From Pseudomonadota bacterium (GTDB lineage: Bacteria > Pseudomonadota > Gammaproteobacteria > Steroidobacterales > Steroidobacteraceae): 64,000 nucleotides of DNA. Shown here piece after piece: positions 26,734 through 36,431 of this stretch. Made by a program: the position numbers and the translations under genes. Location: positions 1-64,000 of the forward strand of contig JAJYDK010000004.1 in NCBI GenBank assembly GCA_021777555.1, given 5' to 3'. The notes below the pieces were generated by a model. That model was not told the DNA's origin and did no database searches. It saw only the letters and a program-made list of their open reading frames with translations. Each line of letters starts with the position of its first letter. Position 1 is the stretch's first letter.

Positions 26734-27891
26734 TTGGGTATTCCTCTGATTCAACAGTACCGGGTCGCGCGGTACATCCTCGGACGCAAGCTCCGGGGGG
26801 TCAAGCGCTACCCCCTGGTGCTGATGCTGGAGCCTCTGTTCCAGTGCAACCTCGCTTGCGCCGGCTGCGGCAAGATCGATTATCCGAAGGACATCCTGCA
26901 GAAGCGCCTGTCGGTCGAGGAGGCGCTGCGCGCGGTCGAGGAGTGCGGCGCGCCGATGGTCTCCATTCCCGGCGGCGAGCCGCTCATCCACAAGGACATG
27001 CCGCGCATCGTCGAGGGCATCGTCGCGCGCCAGCGCTTCGTGTACCTCTGCACCAACGCGATCCTGCTCTCCAAGCACATCGACGAATACCGGCCTTCCC
27101 CCTATCTCACCTTCTCGGTGCACCTCGACGGCAACCGCGAGCGCCATGACGAGTCGGTCTGCCAGGAGGGGGTGTTCGACAAGGCGGTGGCCGCGATCCG
27201 GCTCGCCCGCTCCAAGGGTTTCCGCGTCACGGTCAACTGCACCCTGTTCCAGCAGGAGAACCCGGACGACGTGGCCGACTTCTTCGACATGGCGATGACG
27301 CTCGGCGTCGAGGGCATCACCGTCTCCCCGGGCTACAGCTACCAGCACGCACCCCGTCAGGACGTGTTCCTCGGCCGCAGCGCGAGCAAGCAGTTGTTCC
27401 GCGAGATCTTCAAGCGCGGCCGCGAGCGCCATGCCCGCTGGTCGTTCAATCACTCCTCCATGTTCCTCGATTTCCTCGCCGGCAATCAGAGCTACCAGTG
27501 CACGCCCTGGAGCACACCGACCTACAACATCTTCGGCTGGCAGCGGCCCTGCTATCTGCTGACCGACGAAGGCTACGCGAGCAGCTACGCCTCCCTCATG
27601 GAGGATACCGCGTGGGAGCGCTACGGCGTCGGGCGCAATCCGAAATGCAACAATTGCATGGCGCATTGCGGTTACGAGGGCACGGCCGTGGACGACGCCT
27701 TCGCCCATCCGTTGAAGGCGCTCATGACCTCGGTCCGCGGCCCGCGGCTCACCGGAGCGATGGCCCCGGACCTGCCGATCCTCTATGAGGAGCCGCCGCT
27801 GGCGGCCGAGAGGCCCGCGGAGGTGATCATTCCGCTCGAGAAGGTGGGCAGCAGCGCGAACCGGGAAGGCCGCCGTGTCAGCGGCGCTTGA
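26734..27891 (+). CDS. hpnH: HpnH, adenosylhopane synthase (radical SAM)
   Basis: 385 residues from a TTG start (GGGAG upstream). The radical SAM motif is C38-x3-C42-x2-C45 (CNLACAGC). A C-terminal SPASM-like cysteine set is present in PKCNNCMAHCGYEG. HpnH adds the 5'-deoxyadenosyl radical to diploptene (hopene), the first step of C35 hopanoid side-chain formation. It overlaps ispA by 17 bp. Confidence 0.93.
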   Translation: MGIPLIQQYRVARYILGRKLRGVKRYPLVLMLEPLFQCNLACAGCGKIDYPKDILQKRLSVEEALRAVEECGAPMVSIPGGEPLIHKDMPRIVEGIVARQRFVYLCTNAILLSKHIDEYRPSPYLTFSVHLDGNRERHDESVCQEGVFDKAVAAIRLARSKGFRVTVNCTLFQQENPDDVADFFDMAMTLGVEGITVSPGYSYQHAPRQDVFLGRSASKQLFREIFKRGRERHARWSFNHSSMFLDFLAGNQSYQCTPWSTPTYNIFGWQRPCYLLTDEGYASSYASLMEDTAWERYGVGRNPKCNNCMAHCGYEGTAVDDAFAHPLKALMTSVRGPRLTGAMAPDLPILYEEPPLAAERPAEVIIPLEKVGSSANREGRRVSGA

Positions 27892-28780
27892 GACATTTGG
27901 CGCGCAGCTCGAGGCCTGGCGCGCGCGGATGGAAGGGGCTCTCGAGCGGCGTCTGCCCCGGGCGGACGAGGTGCCGGAGCGGCTGCATGCCGCCATGCGC
28001 TACAGCGTGCTCGGAGGGGGCAAGCGGGTGCGCCCGATTCTGCTCCTCGCCACCGCGCGCACCCTCGGGCTGAGCGAGGAGCAGGTCGAGGCCGCCGCCT
28101 GCGCGCTCGAGCTGGTGCACGTGTACTCGCTGGTGCACGATGACATGCCGGCGATGGACGATGATGATCTGCGCCGCGGCCGCCCGACCTGCCACAAGGC
28201 GTACGACGAGGCGACCGCGCTCCTGGTCGGGGATGCCTTGCAGTCACTCGCCTTTGGACTGCTCGCGCGCGATCCGGCGCTGCCTGCCGATCCGGCCGCC
28301 CGGGTCCGTCTGGTGGGCCTGCTGGCCGATGCCATCGGCAGCCTCGGGATGGCTGGCGGGCAGGCGATCGACCTCGAGTCCGAGGGCGCGAAGCTCGGCA
28401 TCGAGGAGGTCGAGCGGATGCACTCGCTCAAGACCGGGGCCCTGATCCGCGCCAGCGTCATGATGGGCGCGGCCTGCCGGTCCGGGCTCGAGGAGGCCGC
28501 CGAGCGCGCGCTCGCCGGCTTCGCCGGTCCCATCGGGCTCGCCTTCCAGATCCAGGATGACCTGCTCGATGTGCTCGGCGACACCGCCACGCTCGGCAAG
28601 GCCGCGGGCGCTGATCGAGCACACGAGAAGTCCACGCACCCCTCCATCCTCGGCATACCGGCTTCGCAGGAGCGGGTGCGCCGGCTGCACCAGCAGGCCT
28701 TGGAATCGCTTGCACCGTTCGGCCGCGACGCCGATGTGCTGCGGGCGGTGACCGAGTGGCTGCTGGCGCGGCAAAACTGA
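27875..28780 (+). CDS. ispA: Farnesyl (polyprenyl) diphosphate synthase
   Basis: 301 residues from a GTG inside the end of hpnH. First aspartate-rich motif DDMPAMDDDD, followed by RRGRPTCHKA; second motif FQIQDDLLD. The spacing and length are those of IspA-type (2E,6E)-farnesyl diphosphate synthases. It supplies farnesyl diphosphate to the squalene synthase encoded 19 bp downstream. Geranylgeranyl synthase activity cannot be excluded from sequence. Confidence 0.9.
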   Translation: MSAALETFGAQLEAWRARMEGALERRLPRADEVPERLHAAMRYSVLGGGKRVRPILLLATARTLGLSEEQVEAAACALELVHVYSLVHDDMPAMDDDDLRRGRPTCHKAYDEATALLVGDALQSLAFGLLARDPALPADPAARVRLVGLLADAIGSLGMAGGQAIDLESEGAKLGIEEVERMHSLKTGALIRASVMMGAACRSGLEEAAERALAGFAGPIGLAFQIQDDLLDVLGDTATLGKAAGADRAHEKSTHPSILGIPASQERVRRLHQQALESLAPFGRDADVLRAVTEWLLARQN

Positions 28781-28798
28781 CGGCCCTTCGCGACCACC

Positions 28799-29920
28799 AT
28801 GCAGCCCGAATCCGCCCAGTCCGACACGGCGTACCAGGAAGCGATCCTGCCGCACGTCTCGCGCACCTTCGCGCTCACCATCCCGCAGCTGCCGCCGGCG
28901 CTGCGCACGGCGGTCACCAGCGCCTACCTTCTCTGCCGCATCGCCGATACGATCGAGGACGAGCCGGCGGTGTCCGCGGCCGACACCTACGCCTGCCTGC
29001 GCCGCTTCACCGCGGTGGTCCAGGGGAAGGAGGATGCATCGCGATTCGCGCTCGATGTGACACCCAGGCTCTCCGATCACACGCTGCCGGCCGAGCGCGA
29101 TCTGCTCGCCAACACGGCGCGGGTGATTCGCGTACTGCGCGGCTTCGATGAGCGCCAGCGCGGCGCCATCTGCCGCTGCATCGAGGTGATGAGTCACGGC
29201 ATGCATCACTTCCAGCGCACCGCGAGCCTCCAGGGACTCGCCCGCTCCACCGACCTGGATGCCTACTGCTACTACGTGGCGGGCATCGTCGGGGAGACTC
29301 TGACGGAACTCTTCTGCGGATACTCGCCGCAGATCGGCCGCCAGTACGAGGAGCTCTACGCGCTCGCGCCGTCCTTCGGCCAGGGCCTACAGATGACCAA
29401 CATCCTGAAGGACGTGTGGGAAGACCGCGGCCGGGGGGCCTGCTGGCTGCCGAGGGAGGTGTTCGGCCGTCACGGCGTGGACCTCGCCACGCTCACTCCG
29501 GAGCGCTCGGATGAGCGCTTTCACGCGGGGATCCTCGAGCTGATCGGCGTGGCGCACGCGCATCTGCGCAACGCGCTCGCCTTCACTCTGCTCATTCCCG
29601 GGCAGGAGGCGGGAATCCGGCGCTTCTGCCTGTGGGCGATCGGACTGGCGGCCCTCACGCTGCGCAAGATCCAGGAGACTCCCGGCTATACGAGCGGCCG
29701 TCAGGTGAAGGTATCGCGCTCGGCGGTGGCGATGACCCAGTCCCTCACCAATCTCTCGGTGCGCAACGACCGGGTGCTGCGCCAGCTCTTTGAGCGGGCG
29801 ACGCGCGGCCTGCCGCTCGCACCGGGCCCGGTGTCCCTCAGGCCCGCCGGGGTCTACACCGGCACGGCCGATGCGCACCATGAGTCCCCTTCCGTGCAGC
29901 TTGGAGGCACGGCCTCTTGA
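28799..29920 (+). CDS. sqs: Squalene synthase (farnesyl-diphosphate farnesyltransferase, eukaryotic-like)
   Basis: 373-residue trans-isoprenyl synthase that joins two farnesyl diphosphates to squalene. The motifs SRTFALTIPQLPPALRTAV, DTIEDE, YCYYVAGIVGETL, MTNILKDVWED and CWLPREVF follow eukaryotic squalene synthase more closely than HpnC or HpnD. No hpnC, hpnD or hpnE is seen here, so squalene is probably made in one NADPH-dependent enzyme. It ends in TTGA shared with the shc start. Phytoene synthase is the less likely alternative. Confidence 0.85.
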   Translation: MQPESAQSDTAYQEAILPHVSRTFALTIPQLPPALRTAVTSAYLLCRIADTIEDEPAVSAADTYACLRRFTAVVQGKEDASRFALDVTPRLSDHTLPAERDLLANTARVIRVLRGFDERQRGAICRCIEVMSHGMHHFQRTASLQGLARSTDLDAYCYYVAGIVGETLTELFCGYSPQIGRQYEELYALAPSFGQGLQMTNILKDVWEDRGRGACWLPREVFGRHGVDLATLTPERSDERFHAGILELIGVAHAHLRNALAFTLLIPGQEAGIRRFCLWAIGLAALTLRKIQETPGYTSGRQVKVSRSAVAMTQSLTNLSVRNDRVLRQLFERATRGLPLAPGPVSLRPAGVYTGTADAHHESPSVQLGGTAS

Positions 29921-31893
29921 ACGACGACGCACGAACAGTGGAGCTCGCCGAAGGCTTTCTGCGCGGTGAGGCCGAAACCTCCGCGGCACCGCCGGCGCCA
30001 GGCCTCGAGCAGGCGATCGGCGCGGCGCGCGATGCGCTCATCGGGCTGCAGAAAGGCGACGGTCATTGGCTCTTCGAGCTCGAGGCGGACTGCACCATCC
30101 CGGCCGAATACATCATGATGATGCATTACCTGGATGAGATCGATGAGCGCCTGCAGGGCAAGCTCGCGGTCTACCTGCGCGCCCATCAGGCCGCGCACGG
30201 CGGCTGGCCGCTCTATACGGGCGGAAAGCTCGATCTGTCGTGCACCGTCAAAGCGTATTTCGCCCTGAAACTCGCGGGCGACGATCCGCAGGCGCCGCAC
30301 ATGCGGCGCGCCCGCGAGGAGATCCTCGCCCGCGGCGGCGCGGCGCACGCCAACGTCTTCACCCGTATCGCGCTCGCGCTGTTCGGCGAGGTCCCCTGGC
30401 GCGCCGTACCCTACATCCCGGTCGAGATCATGCTGCTGCCGAGGTGGTTCCCGTTCCATCTCGAAAAAGTGTCCTACTGGTCGCGCACGGTGATGGTGCC
30501 GCTGTTCGTGCTCTGCACGGGCAAGCCCGTGGCCCGCAATCCGCGCAAGGTGCACGTGCGCGAGCTGTTCACCGTTGCCGCGGACGAGGAGCACCACTAC
30601 TTCCGCCTGCCACAGCAGGGCCGATGGCTGGCGCGGATCTTCTTCGCGCTCGATCGCATGGGCCGGATGATCGATCCGCTCGTCCCGGCCGCGCTGCGCG
30701 CGCGGGCCACGCGCCTCGCGGAGGAGTGGACGCTCGAGCGCCTGAACGGCGAGGATGGACTCGGGGCCATCTTCCCGGCGATGGTGAACGCGCTCGAGAT
30801 GATGGTGCTGCTCGGTTATGCGCCGGATGATCCCCGCCGGGTGACCGCCAAGCGCGCCATCGAGAAGCTCGTGGTGGAGCAGGCCGACCGCGCCTACTGT
30901 CAGCCCTGCGTCTCGCCGGTGTGGGATACGGGCCTCGCCTGCCTCGCGCTGCAAGAGGCGGGCGATGATCGGGCGCTCGCCTCGGCGGTGCGCGGCCTCG
31001 ACTGGCTCGCCGCCCGGCAGGTTCTCGATGACATCGGCGACTGGCGCATCAAGCGCCCGCACTTGAAGGGCGGCGGCTGGCCGTTCCAGTTCGGCAATGC
31101 GCACTACCCCGATCTCGATGACACCGCGGTGGTCGCCTGGGCCATGCACCAGGCCCACGAGCGCTCCCCGGGGCGCTACCCGGTGGCCATCGAGCGCTCG
31201 CTCGAGTGGCTCGCGGGCATGCAAAGCCGCAATGGCGGCTTCGCGGCCTTCGATGTCGACAACACTCACTACAACCTCAACCTGATCCCCTTCGCCGATC
31301 ACGGCGCGCTGCTCGATCCGCCCACCGCCGATGTCACGGCGCGGGTCGTGATGGTGCTCGCGCGCGCCGGCCGGCCCGAGGATCGCCCCGTCATTGCGCG
31401 GGCGGTGGCCTACCTCAGGGACGAGCAGGAGAAGGATGGCTCGTGGTTCGGCCGCTGGGGCACCAACTACATCTACGGCACCTGGTCGGTGCTGGTGGCG
31501 CTCGAGGCGGCCGGCGTCGCGGCCGAGGATCCGGCGGTCCGCCGGGCAGTGGCGTGGCTGCTCGCGCGTCAGAACCGCGACGGCGGCTGGGGCGAGAGCA
31601 ACGACAGCTACGATCCGGCGCGCTACGGCGAGCGGGGCTTCGAGAGCACGCCGTACCAGAGCGCCTGGGCGGTGTTGGGATTGATCGCCGCCGGCGAAGT
31701 CCGCCACGATGCCGTGCGGGCGGGAGTCGCCTATCTGCTGCGCACTCAGCAGGACGGCCTGTGGCGGCATCCGAGCTTCACGGCGCCGGGCTTTCCGCGC
31801 GTGTTCTATCTCAAGTATCACGGGTACAGCGCCTTCTTCCCGCTCTGGGCGCTGGCGGCGTATCGCAGGCGGTCGGGGTCCGGAGCGCCTTGA
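29917..31893 (+). CDS. shc: Squalene-hopene cyclase
   Basis: 658-residue monotopic membrane enzyme that cyclises squalene to hopene and hopanol. The catalytic acid motif DLDDTA is at residues 399-404. QW repeats are visible (QKGDGHWLFELEA, GGWPLYTGG, QNRDGGWGES). It starts with TTG in a TTGA overlap with sqs, placing it under translational coupling, and ends in another TTGA overlap with hpnG. Full length for the family. Confidence 0.95.
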   Translation: MNDDARTVELAEGFLRGEAETSAAPPAPGLEQAIGAARDALIGLQKGDGHWLFELEADCTIPAEYIMMMHYLDEIDERLQGKLAVYLRAHQAAHGGWPLYTGGKLDLSCTVKAYFALKLAGDDPQAPHMRRAREEILARGGAAHANVFTRIALALFGEVPWRAVPYIPVEIMLLPRWFPFHLEKVSYWSRTVMVPLFVLCTGKPVARNPRKVHVRELFTVAADEEHHYFRLPQQGRWLARIFFALDRMGRMIDPLVPAALRARATRLAEEWTLERLNGEDGLGAIFPAMVNALEMMVLLGYAPDDPRRVTAKRAIEKLVVEQADRAYCQPCVSPVWDTGLACLALQEAGDDRALASAVRGLDWLAARQVLDDIGDWRIKRPHLKGGGWPFQFGNAHYPDLDDTAVVAWAMHQAHERSPGRYPVAIERSLEWLAGMQSRNGGFAAFDVDNTHYNLNLIPFADHGALLDPPTADVTARVVMVLARAGRPEDRPVIARAVAYLRDEQEKDGSWFGRWGTNYIYGTWSVLVALEAAGVAAEDPAVRRAVAWLLARQNRDGGWGESNDSYDPARYGERGFESTPYQSAWAVLGLIAAGEVRHDAVRAGVAYLLRTQQDGLWRHPSFTAPGFPRVFYLKYHGYSAFFPLWALAAYRRRSGSGAP

Positions 31894-32708
31894 GACCCTC
31901 CCCGGGAGCGGTATGGGGCGCGGCGGCCGCCCGGACCGGCGGTCACGAGGTATCGCATGAGCCGATCGGGCGCGCGGGCATCGTCGTCGCGCTCGCGCGT
32001 GAAGCGCGTGCGCTCGCCCCGGATATCGCCTCCAGAGGCGCACTTCAGGACGGATCGATGCACAGGCTTTCGGACGCCATGCTGGCAGTGAGCGGCATGG
32101 GATGGGACGCGGCCGCCGCGGCGGCGCGCCGGCTGGTGCAAGCCGGCGCGATGGCGCTCGCCAGTGTCGGCACCGCCGGAGCGTTGGACCGCGCGCTCGA
32201 GAGCGGCGCGATCATGTTGCCGGAGGAGGTGGTGGTTCCCGAGGGCGATGCGCTCCCCGCGCACGCGCGCTGGTGGGAGGCGCTGGCGCAAGTACTGCCG
32301 CGGGGTCAGGTGTACGCGGGCCGCCTCCTCACCACGCGGCTGCCGCTCGGCCTGCGGCTCGACAAGGCCATCGCCCGGCGGGAAACGGACTGCATGGCGG
32401 TGGACATGGAGAGCGCGGCCATCGCCCAGGTCGCCGCCGAGGCGGGGCTGCCGTTCATCGCCGTGCGGGTGATCGTTGACACGGCCGGTGAGGATCTGCC
32501 GGGCGCGGTGCTCGCCGCGAGCACTCAGGCGAAGGTCTCGATCGGAAGGCTCCTCGCGGGGCTCGCGCTGGCGCCATGGGAGGCGCGCGCGGTGATCCGC
32601 CTCGCCGGGCGCTTCAGGATCGCCTGCGCCGTGTTGGCCGGAATCGGCGAGCCGGGACTGCCGGCCCGCCGGGCACTGACCGAAGTGAGCGGGGAGAGGG
32701 CGCATTGA
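31890..32708 (+). CDS. hpnG: HpnG, adenosylhopane nucleoside phosphorylase
   Basis: 272 residues with the MTA/SAH-nucleosidase fold (GIVVALAREARAL, LAVSGMGWDAAAAAARRL, CMAVDMESAAIAQVA). HpnG removes adenine from adenosylhopane, leading toward ribosylhopane. The only upstream start consistent with the coupled arrangement is the TTG at 31890, overlapping the shc stop in TTGA. The first 30 residues are less conserved, so a later start cannot be excluded. Confidence 0.85.
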   Translation: MRPSPGAVWGAAAARTGGHEVSHEPIGRAGIVVALAREARALAPDIASRGALQDGSMHRLSDAMLAVSGMGWDAAAAAARRLVQAGAMALASVGTAGALDRALESGAIMLPEEVVVPEGDALPAHARWWEALAQVLPRGQVYAGRLLTTRLPLGLRLDKAIARRETDCMAVDMESAAIAQVAAEAGLPFIAVRVIVDTAGEDLPGAVLAASTQAKVSIGRLLAGLALAPWEARAVIRLAGRFRIACAVLAGIGEPGLPARRALTEVSGERAH

Positions 32709-33712
32709 GAGCGTTGGTGACAGGCGCCACGGGTTTCGTGGGAGCGGCGTTGGCGAGAACGTTGTGCGCGGCGGGCTGGCAGGTGCGCGTGCTGGTGCGC
32801 GCGGACTCGGACCGGCGCAACCTCCGTACGCTGTCCGTCGAGCCGGTGGTCGGGGATCTGACGGATGCGAGCTCGCTCGAGCGCGCGGTCGAGCACTGCG
32901 ACGCGGTATTTCATGCCGCCGCCGATTACCGCCTCTGGGTGCCCCAGCCCGAGCAGATGTATCGGGCCAATGTCGAGGGCACGCAGAACCTTCTCGAGGC
33001 GGCGCATCGCGCCGGCGTGCAACGCATCGTGTACACGAGCAGTGTCGCGACCATCGGTCTGCCCCCGGACGGCGGGCTCGGCACGGAGGCGACGCCCGTC
33101 GGCCTCCCCGACATGGTCGGCCACTACAAGCGCTCGAAATTCCTGGCCGAGCGCAAGGCGCTGGAGGCGGCCGAGCGCGGTGTGCCGGTGGTCATCGTCA
33201 ATCCTGCCGCGCCCGTGGGGCCGCGCGACATCAAGCCCACGCCGACCGGCCAAGTCATTCTCGATGCGGCGCTCGGGCGCACCCCGGCCTATGTCGATAC
33301 CGGCCTCAACGTCGTTCACGTCGATGATGTTGCGATGGGGCACGTGCTCGCCTACCACCACGGACGGCTCGGCGAGCGCTACATCCTCGGGGGACAGAAT
33401 CTGCCGCTGCGCGAGATCCTGATCGAGGTGACGCGCCTCGCCGGGCGCCGCCGGCCGCTCCTGCGGCTGCCACACGGGGTGGTGCTGCCGATCGCCTACG
33501 CGGCGGAGCTCCTCGCGAAGCTCACCGGCAAGCCCACGCGCGTCACGGTCGACAGTGTGAGGATGGCGCGCAAGTACATGTACTTCTCGAGCGAGAAGGC
33601 GGTGCGCGAGCTCGGCTACCGCTTCCGGCCGGCGACCCTCGCCTTCGAGGATGCGCTCAAGTGGTTCCGCGAAGAGGGGTATCTCGGCAAGGACCTCAGA
33701 ACGGGTAGTTGA
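32705..33712 (+). CDS. hpnA: HpnA, hopanoid-associated sugar epimerase
   Basis: 335-residue extended SDR with the nucleotide-binding motif VTGATGFVGAAL and the YKRSK catalytic stretch (GHYKRSKFLAE). It is the HpnA family protein found in most hopanoid operons; its substrate is not proven. The TTG start overlaps the hpnG stop in TTGA. The gene runs into the convergent outer-membrane barrel gene by 17 bp. Confidence 0.88.
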   Translation: MRALVTGATGFVGAALARTLCAAGWQVRVLVRADSDRRNLRTLSVEPVVGDLTDASSLERAVEHCDAVFHAAADYRLWVPQPEQMYRANVEGTQNLLEAAHRAGVQRIVYTSSVATIGLPPDGGLGTEATPVGLPDMVGHYKRSKFLAERKALEAAERGVPVVIVNPAAPVGPRDIKPTPTGQVILDAALGRTPAYVDTGLNVVHVDDVAMGHVLAYHHGRLGERYILGGQNLPLREILIEVTRLAGRRRPLLRLPHGVVLPIAYAAELLAKLTGKPTRVTVDSVRMARKYMYFSSEKAVRELGYRFRPATLAFEDALKWFREEGYLGKDLRTGS

Positions 33713-35069
33713 TCCCGGTGAACACCGCGACGCCTTCGCTCCCTTTGCCGATGTCGACATAGCCGACCACCGAGGGCGGGGCGATGCCACGGAACCCCAC
33801 GCCCACGACGTTGTGCAGATGATTGAGCGGCAGACCGTTGTTGTGGAAGACGCGGCCGGAGTCGATGAAGGGCGTCACCTGGATCTCGATGTGGGTCGAG
33901 AGCGCATCGAAGGACAGCACGGTCTTGCGCAGCTCGACATTGGCGACGAAGGCGTCGCGATCGTAGAAGCGGGAGGTCCCGTAACCACGCAGCGGCTGCG
34001 AGTCGCCGATCATGTCCTCATCGCCCCCCAGGCTGCTCAGCGCCCAGAAGGGTACGTGATGCGCCGTGGGCTCGTAGCGCAGACCCACGTGGGTCGCCAC
34101 GGTGAGGGTGCGGCTCGGCGACCAGTAGAAGCGCCCGTCCAATCCCGCCTCGGTGAACAGGGAGTCGCCCACGTCCACATTGCGGCTCGCGACGCCGCCG
34201 TAGAAGGTGACGTACATTCCGCGCGTCGGGATGACGATGTTGTTGCGCGTGTCATAGAGCATCGAGACGCGATTCAGCAGCTCGTGCGTGGTGCCAAGTC
34301 CCAGGATGTCCGTGAAGCGCCGGGTGATCGAGGGCAGGTGGGGCAGCAGACCCGCGCTGATCTTCACTTTCTTCACGACGAAGGTGTAGGCGAGCTGCCA
34401 GGCGTGCGTGATGTTCCAGCCGAAGGTCGCGTTGGCCCACATCTGCTGGTCGGTGTAGACGGTCTGGTTGATGCGCAGCGAGTTGTTGCCGAAACCGTAG
34501 AAGCGCGGCGTGCCGCTGCGGTCGTACACGGTCTCGATGCTCATCGACCAGGGGCTCTCGCGCAGCAGTCCGGTCTGCAGCAGCCCATCGAACCAGCTTT
34601 CCACGTGCTGACTCGCCCCGCCCGTGAGGTACCACTGCGAGTCCGGCGAGGGGTATTCGAATATCCGCCCATCAACGCCCCAGCCGAAATACGGGTTGTG
34701 GTTGATGTCCGGGGCGAGGATGCGCGTGATCTGGCTCTCGGCATTGGTGTGCAGCACGGTCGGGATGATCCCGAGCGTCGTGCCGCTCAAGGGGTCGACG
34801 GCGGTGAGCGGCACCGGCAGCACCGGCCAGGTGGTCGGATTGAGCCAGTTGATCCGGCTCCTGTGCGGCTGCGCCTTGACCGTGCTCAGGCGGGCGGCGG
34901 TGGCGGCCGCGGCGGCCGTGGTAGCCGTGGTGTCCGGCGCGACGGGTCCGGCGGGCGGGGTCGGTGGGCTCGCGGCGCAGGCGGCGCGCACCAGGCACGT
35001 GAGGGCGGCCGTGGCGAGCGCGGTCCGGGGAGCTCGGCGGGAATGCATTGGGGACGGTAGCGGGCTCAT
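33696..35069 (-). CDS. BamA/TamA-type outer-membrane beta-barrel (surface antigen D15 domain)
   Basis: 457 residues. A signal-like N-terminus is followed by an Ala/Thr/Pro-rich linker (from about residue 28) and then a 16-strand-type barrel with the C-terminal Omp85 pattern (QPLRGYGTSRFYDRDAFVAN, where RGY is the lid-lock signature) and terminal Phe. No POTRA domains are visible, so it is not BamA itself. ATG 35069 is preferred (TGGAAG upstream) over 35048. It is embedded between hopanoid genes, divergent from hpnB. Function unknown; it could be an outer-membrane export or lipid-related pore. Confidence 0.75.
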   Translation of the reverse strand: MSPLPSPMHSRRAPRTALATAALTCLVRAACAASPPTPPAGPVAPDTTATTAAAAATAARLSTVKAQPHRSRINWLNPTTWPVLPVPLTAVDPLSGTTLGIIPTVLHTNAESQITRILAPDINHNPYFGWGVDGRIFEYPSPDSQWYLTGGASQHVESWFDGLLQTGLLRESPWSMSIETVYDRSGTPRFYGFGNNSLRINQTVYTDQQMWANATFGWNITHAWQLAYTFVVKKVKISAGLLPHLPSITRRFTDILGLGTTHELLNRVSMLYDTRNNIVIPTRGMYVTFYGGVASRNVDVGDSLFTEAGLDGRFYWSPSRTLTVATHVGLRYEPTAHHVPFWALSSLGGDEDMIGDSQPLRGYGTSRFYDRDAFVANVELRKTVLSFDALSTHIEIQVTPFIDSGRVFHNNGLPLNHLHNVVGVGFRGIAPPSVVGYVDIGKGSEGVAVFTGINYPF

Positions 35070-35277
35070 GCCACTTCCAGACGATCGGTGCGCCCTCTGC
35101 GGCAGCGGGAATGCGCGGAGGACCACCAGGGACTCCTCATGGGATCAAGCGGGCCGCTCCGGCACACGACCGGCTCCTCGCCGGCGCGGACGACTGTGAC
35201 GGGATGCGGGCGAGCGGCGGATTATATCGAGGTGAGGCGGATTGGGGCATGATTGTGCAGAGCTTTCGTGACGGACG

Positions 35278-36429
35278 GTGCCCGTGACTCTTGTGGATCT
35301 CGCCGCGGCGTTGCCGCTGGCCATCTGGACATACCTCCTGCTGTTTCGCGGTCGTTTCTGGGCGCCGCAGGAGCTCCCAAGGTCGGTGCGGGAGGTGCGC
35401 GCCAAGGTCATCGCCGTGGTGCCCGCCCGGGACGAGGCGGCAACGATCGGACAGGCGGTGCGCTCGCTCCTCGGGCAGGAGGTGCCGCTGCGCGTCATCG
35501 TGGTGGACGATGGCAGCACCGATGGCACCGCGGCTGTAGCGCGTGCCGGCGCAGTGGCGGCAGGCGCGGCCGAGCGATTGACCGTGCTGCAGGGTGCGCC
35601 CCTGCAACAGGGCTGGACCGGAAAACTCTGGGCGATGTCACAGGGCGTCGTGGCGGCAACACAGTTCGATCCGGACTACCTGCTGTTCACCGATGCCGAC
35701 ATCGAGCACGACCCGCAGACGCTCGCCGCGCTCGTCGGATTCGCCGGGGAGCGGCGGCTCGACATGGCGTCGCTGATGGTGAGGCTGTCGACGGCCACGC
35801 TCGCCGAGCGCTGTCTGATTCCGGCCTTCGTGTTCTTCTTCCTGAAGCTCTATCCGCCGCGGTGGATCGCTTCCGCGCGCTCCAACGTCGCGGGAGCCGC
35901 GGGGGGCTGCATCCTCATCCGGCCGGAGGCGCTCGAGCGGGCGGGGGGGCTTGCCGCCATACGCGGCCGGATCATCGACGATTGCGCGCTGGCCGGGGCG
36001 GTCAAGGCGAGCGGTGGGTCGCTCTGGCTCGGACTGACTCGCACGACCCGCAGCCTGCGCATCTACGGCACCTTCGGCGAGATCGGCGCGATGATCTCCC
36101 GCACCGCGTTCAACCAGCTGCGCCACTCGTGGTGGCTGCTCGGGGGGACGCTGCTCGGGCTGTTGATCACCTACCTCGCCCCGGTGCTGCTCGTGGGCGC
36201 GCGCGAGCCGGCCGCCGCCTGCGCCGCGGCGGCCTGGACGCTGATGACGCTGTGTTATCTGCCGATGGTGCGCTTCTACCGTCTCTCGCCGCTCCATGCG
36301 CTGCTGCTGCCGGCGGTCGCGCTGTTCTACGCCGCGGCCACCGTGCACTCGGCGGTGCGGTTCGCCCTGGGCAAGGGGGGGCAGTGGAAGGGCCGGGCGC
36401 AGGATGTGCGCGTGGAAGACGGCGTCTGA
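35278..36429 (+). CDS. hpnB: HpnB, hopene-associated GT2 glycosyltransferase
   Basis: 383 residues with an N-terminal membrane anchor, a GT2 domain (VIAVVPARDEAATIGQAV, VDDGSTDGT, LLFTDADIEHDP) and three or four C-terminal membrane helices. This is the HpnB family found with hopanoid genes; the acceptor is not established. GTG 35278 is taken as start; GTG 35284 in the same frame is possible. The next gene begins 2 bp after its stop, so the two form an operon separate from the main hpn run. Confidence 0.85.
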   Translation: MPVTLVDLAAALPLAIWTYLLLFRGRFWAPQELPRSVREVRAKVIAVVPARDEAATIGQAVRSLLGQEVPLRVIVVDDGSTDGTAAVARAGAVAAGAAERLTVLQGAPLQQGWTGKLWAMSQGVVAATQFDPDYLLFTDADIEHDPQTLAALVGFAGERRLDMASLMVRLSTATLAERCLIPAFVFFFLKLYPPRWIASARSNVAGAAGGCILIRPEALERAGGLAAIRGRIIDDCALAGAVKASGGSLWLGLTRTTRSLRIYGTFGEIGAMISRTAFNQLRHSWWLLGGTLLGLLITYLAPVLLVGAREPAAACAAAAWTLMTLCYLPMVRFYRLSPLHALLLPAVALFYAAATVHSAVRFALGKGGQWKGRAQDVRVEDGV

Positions 36430-36431
36430 TC

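Noticed and set aside
28799-29920. HpnD or HpnC as identity of the squalene synthase gene
   Set aside because: The YCYYVAGIVGE and CWLPREVF stretches and the length (373 residues) fit eukaryotic-type squalene synthase better than the shorter HpnC/HpnD, and no hpnE is nearby.
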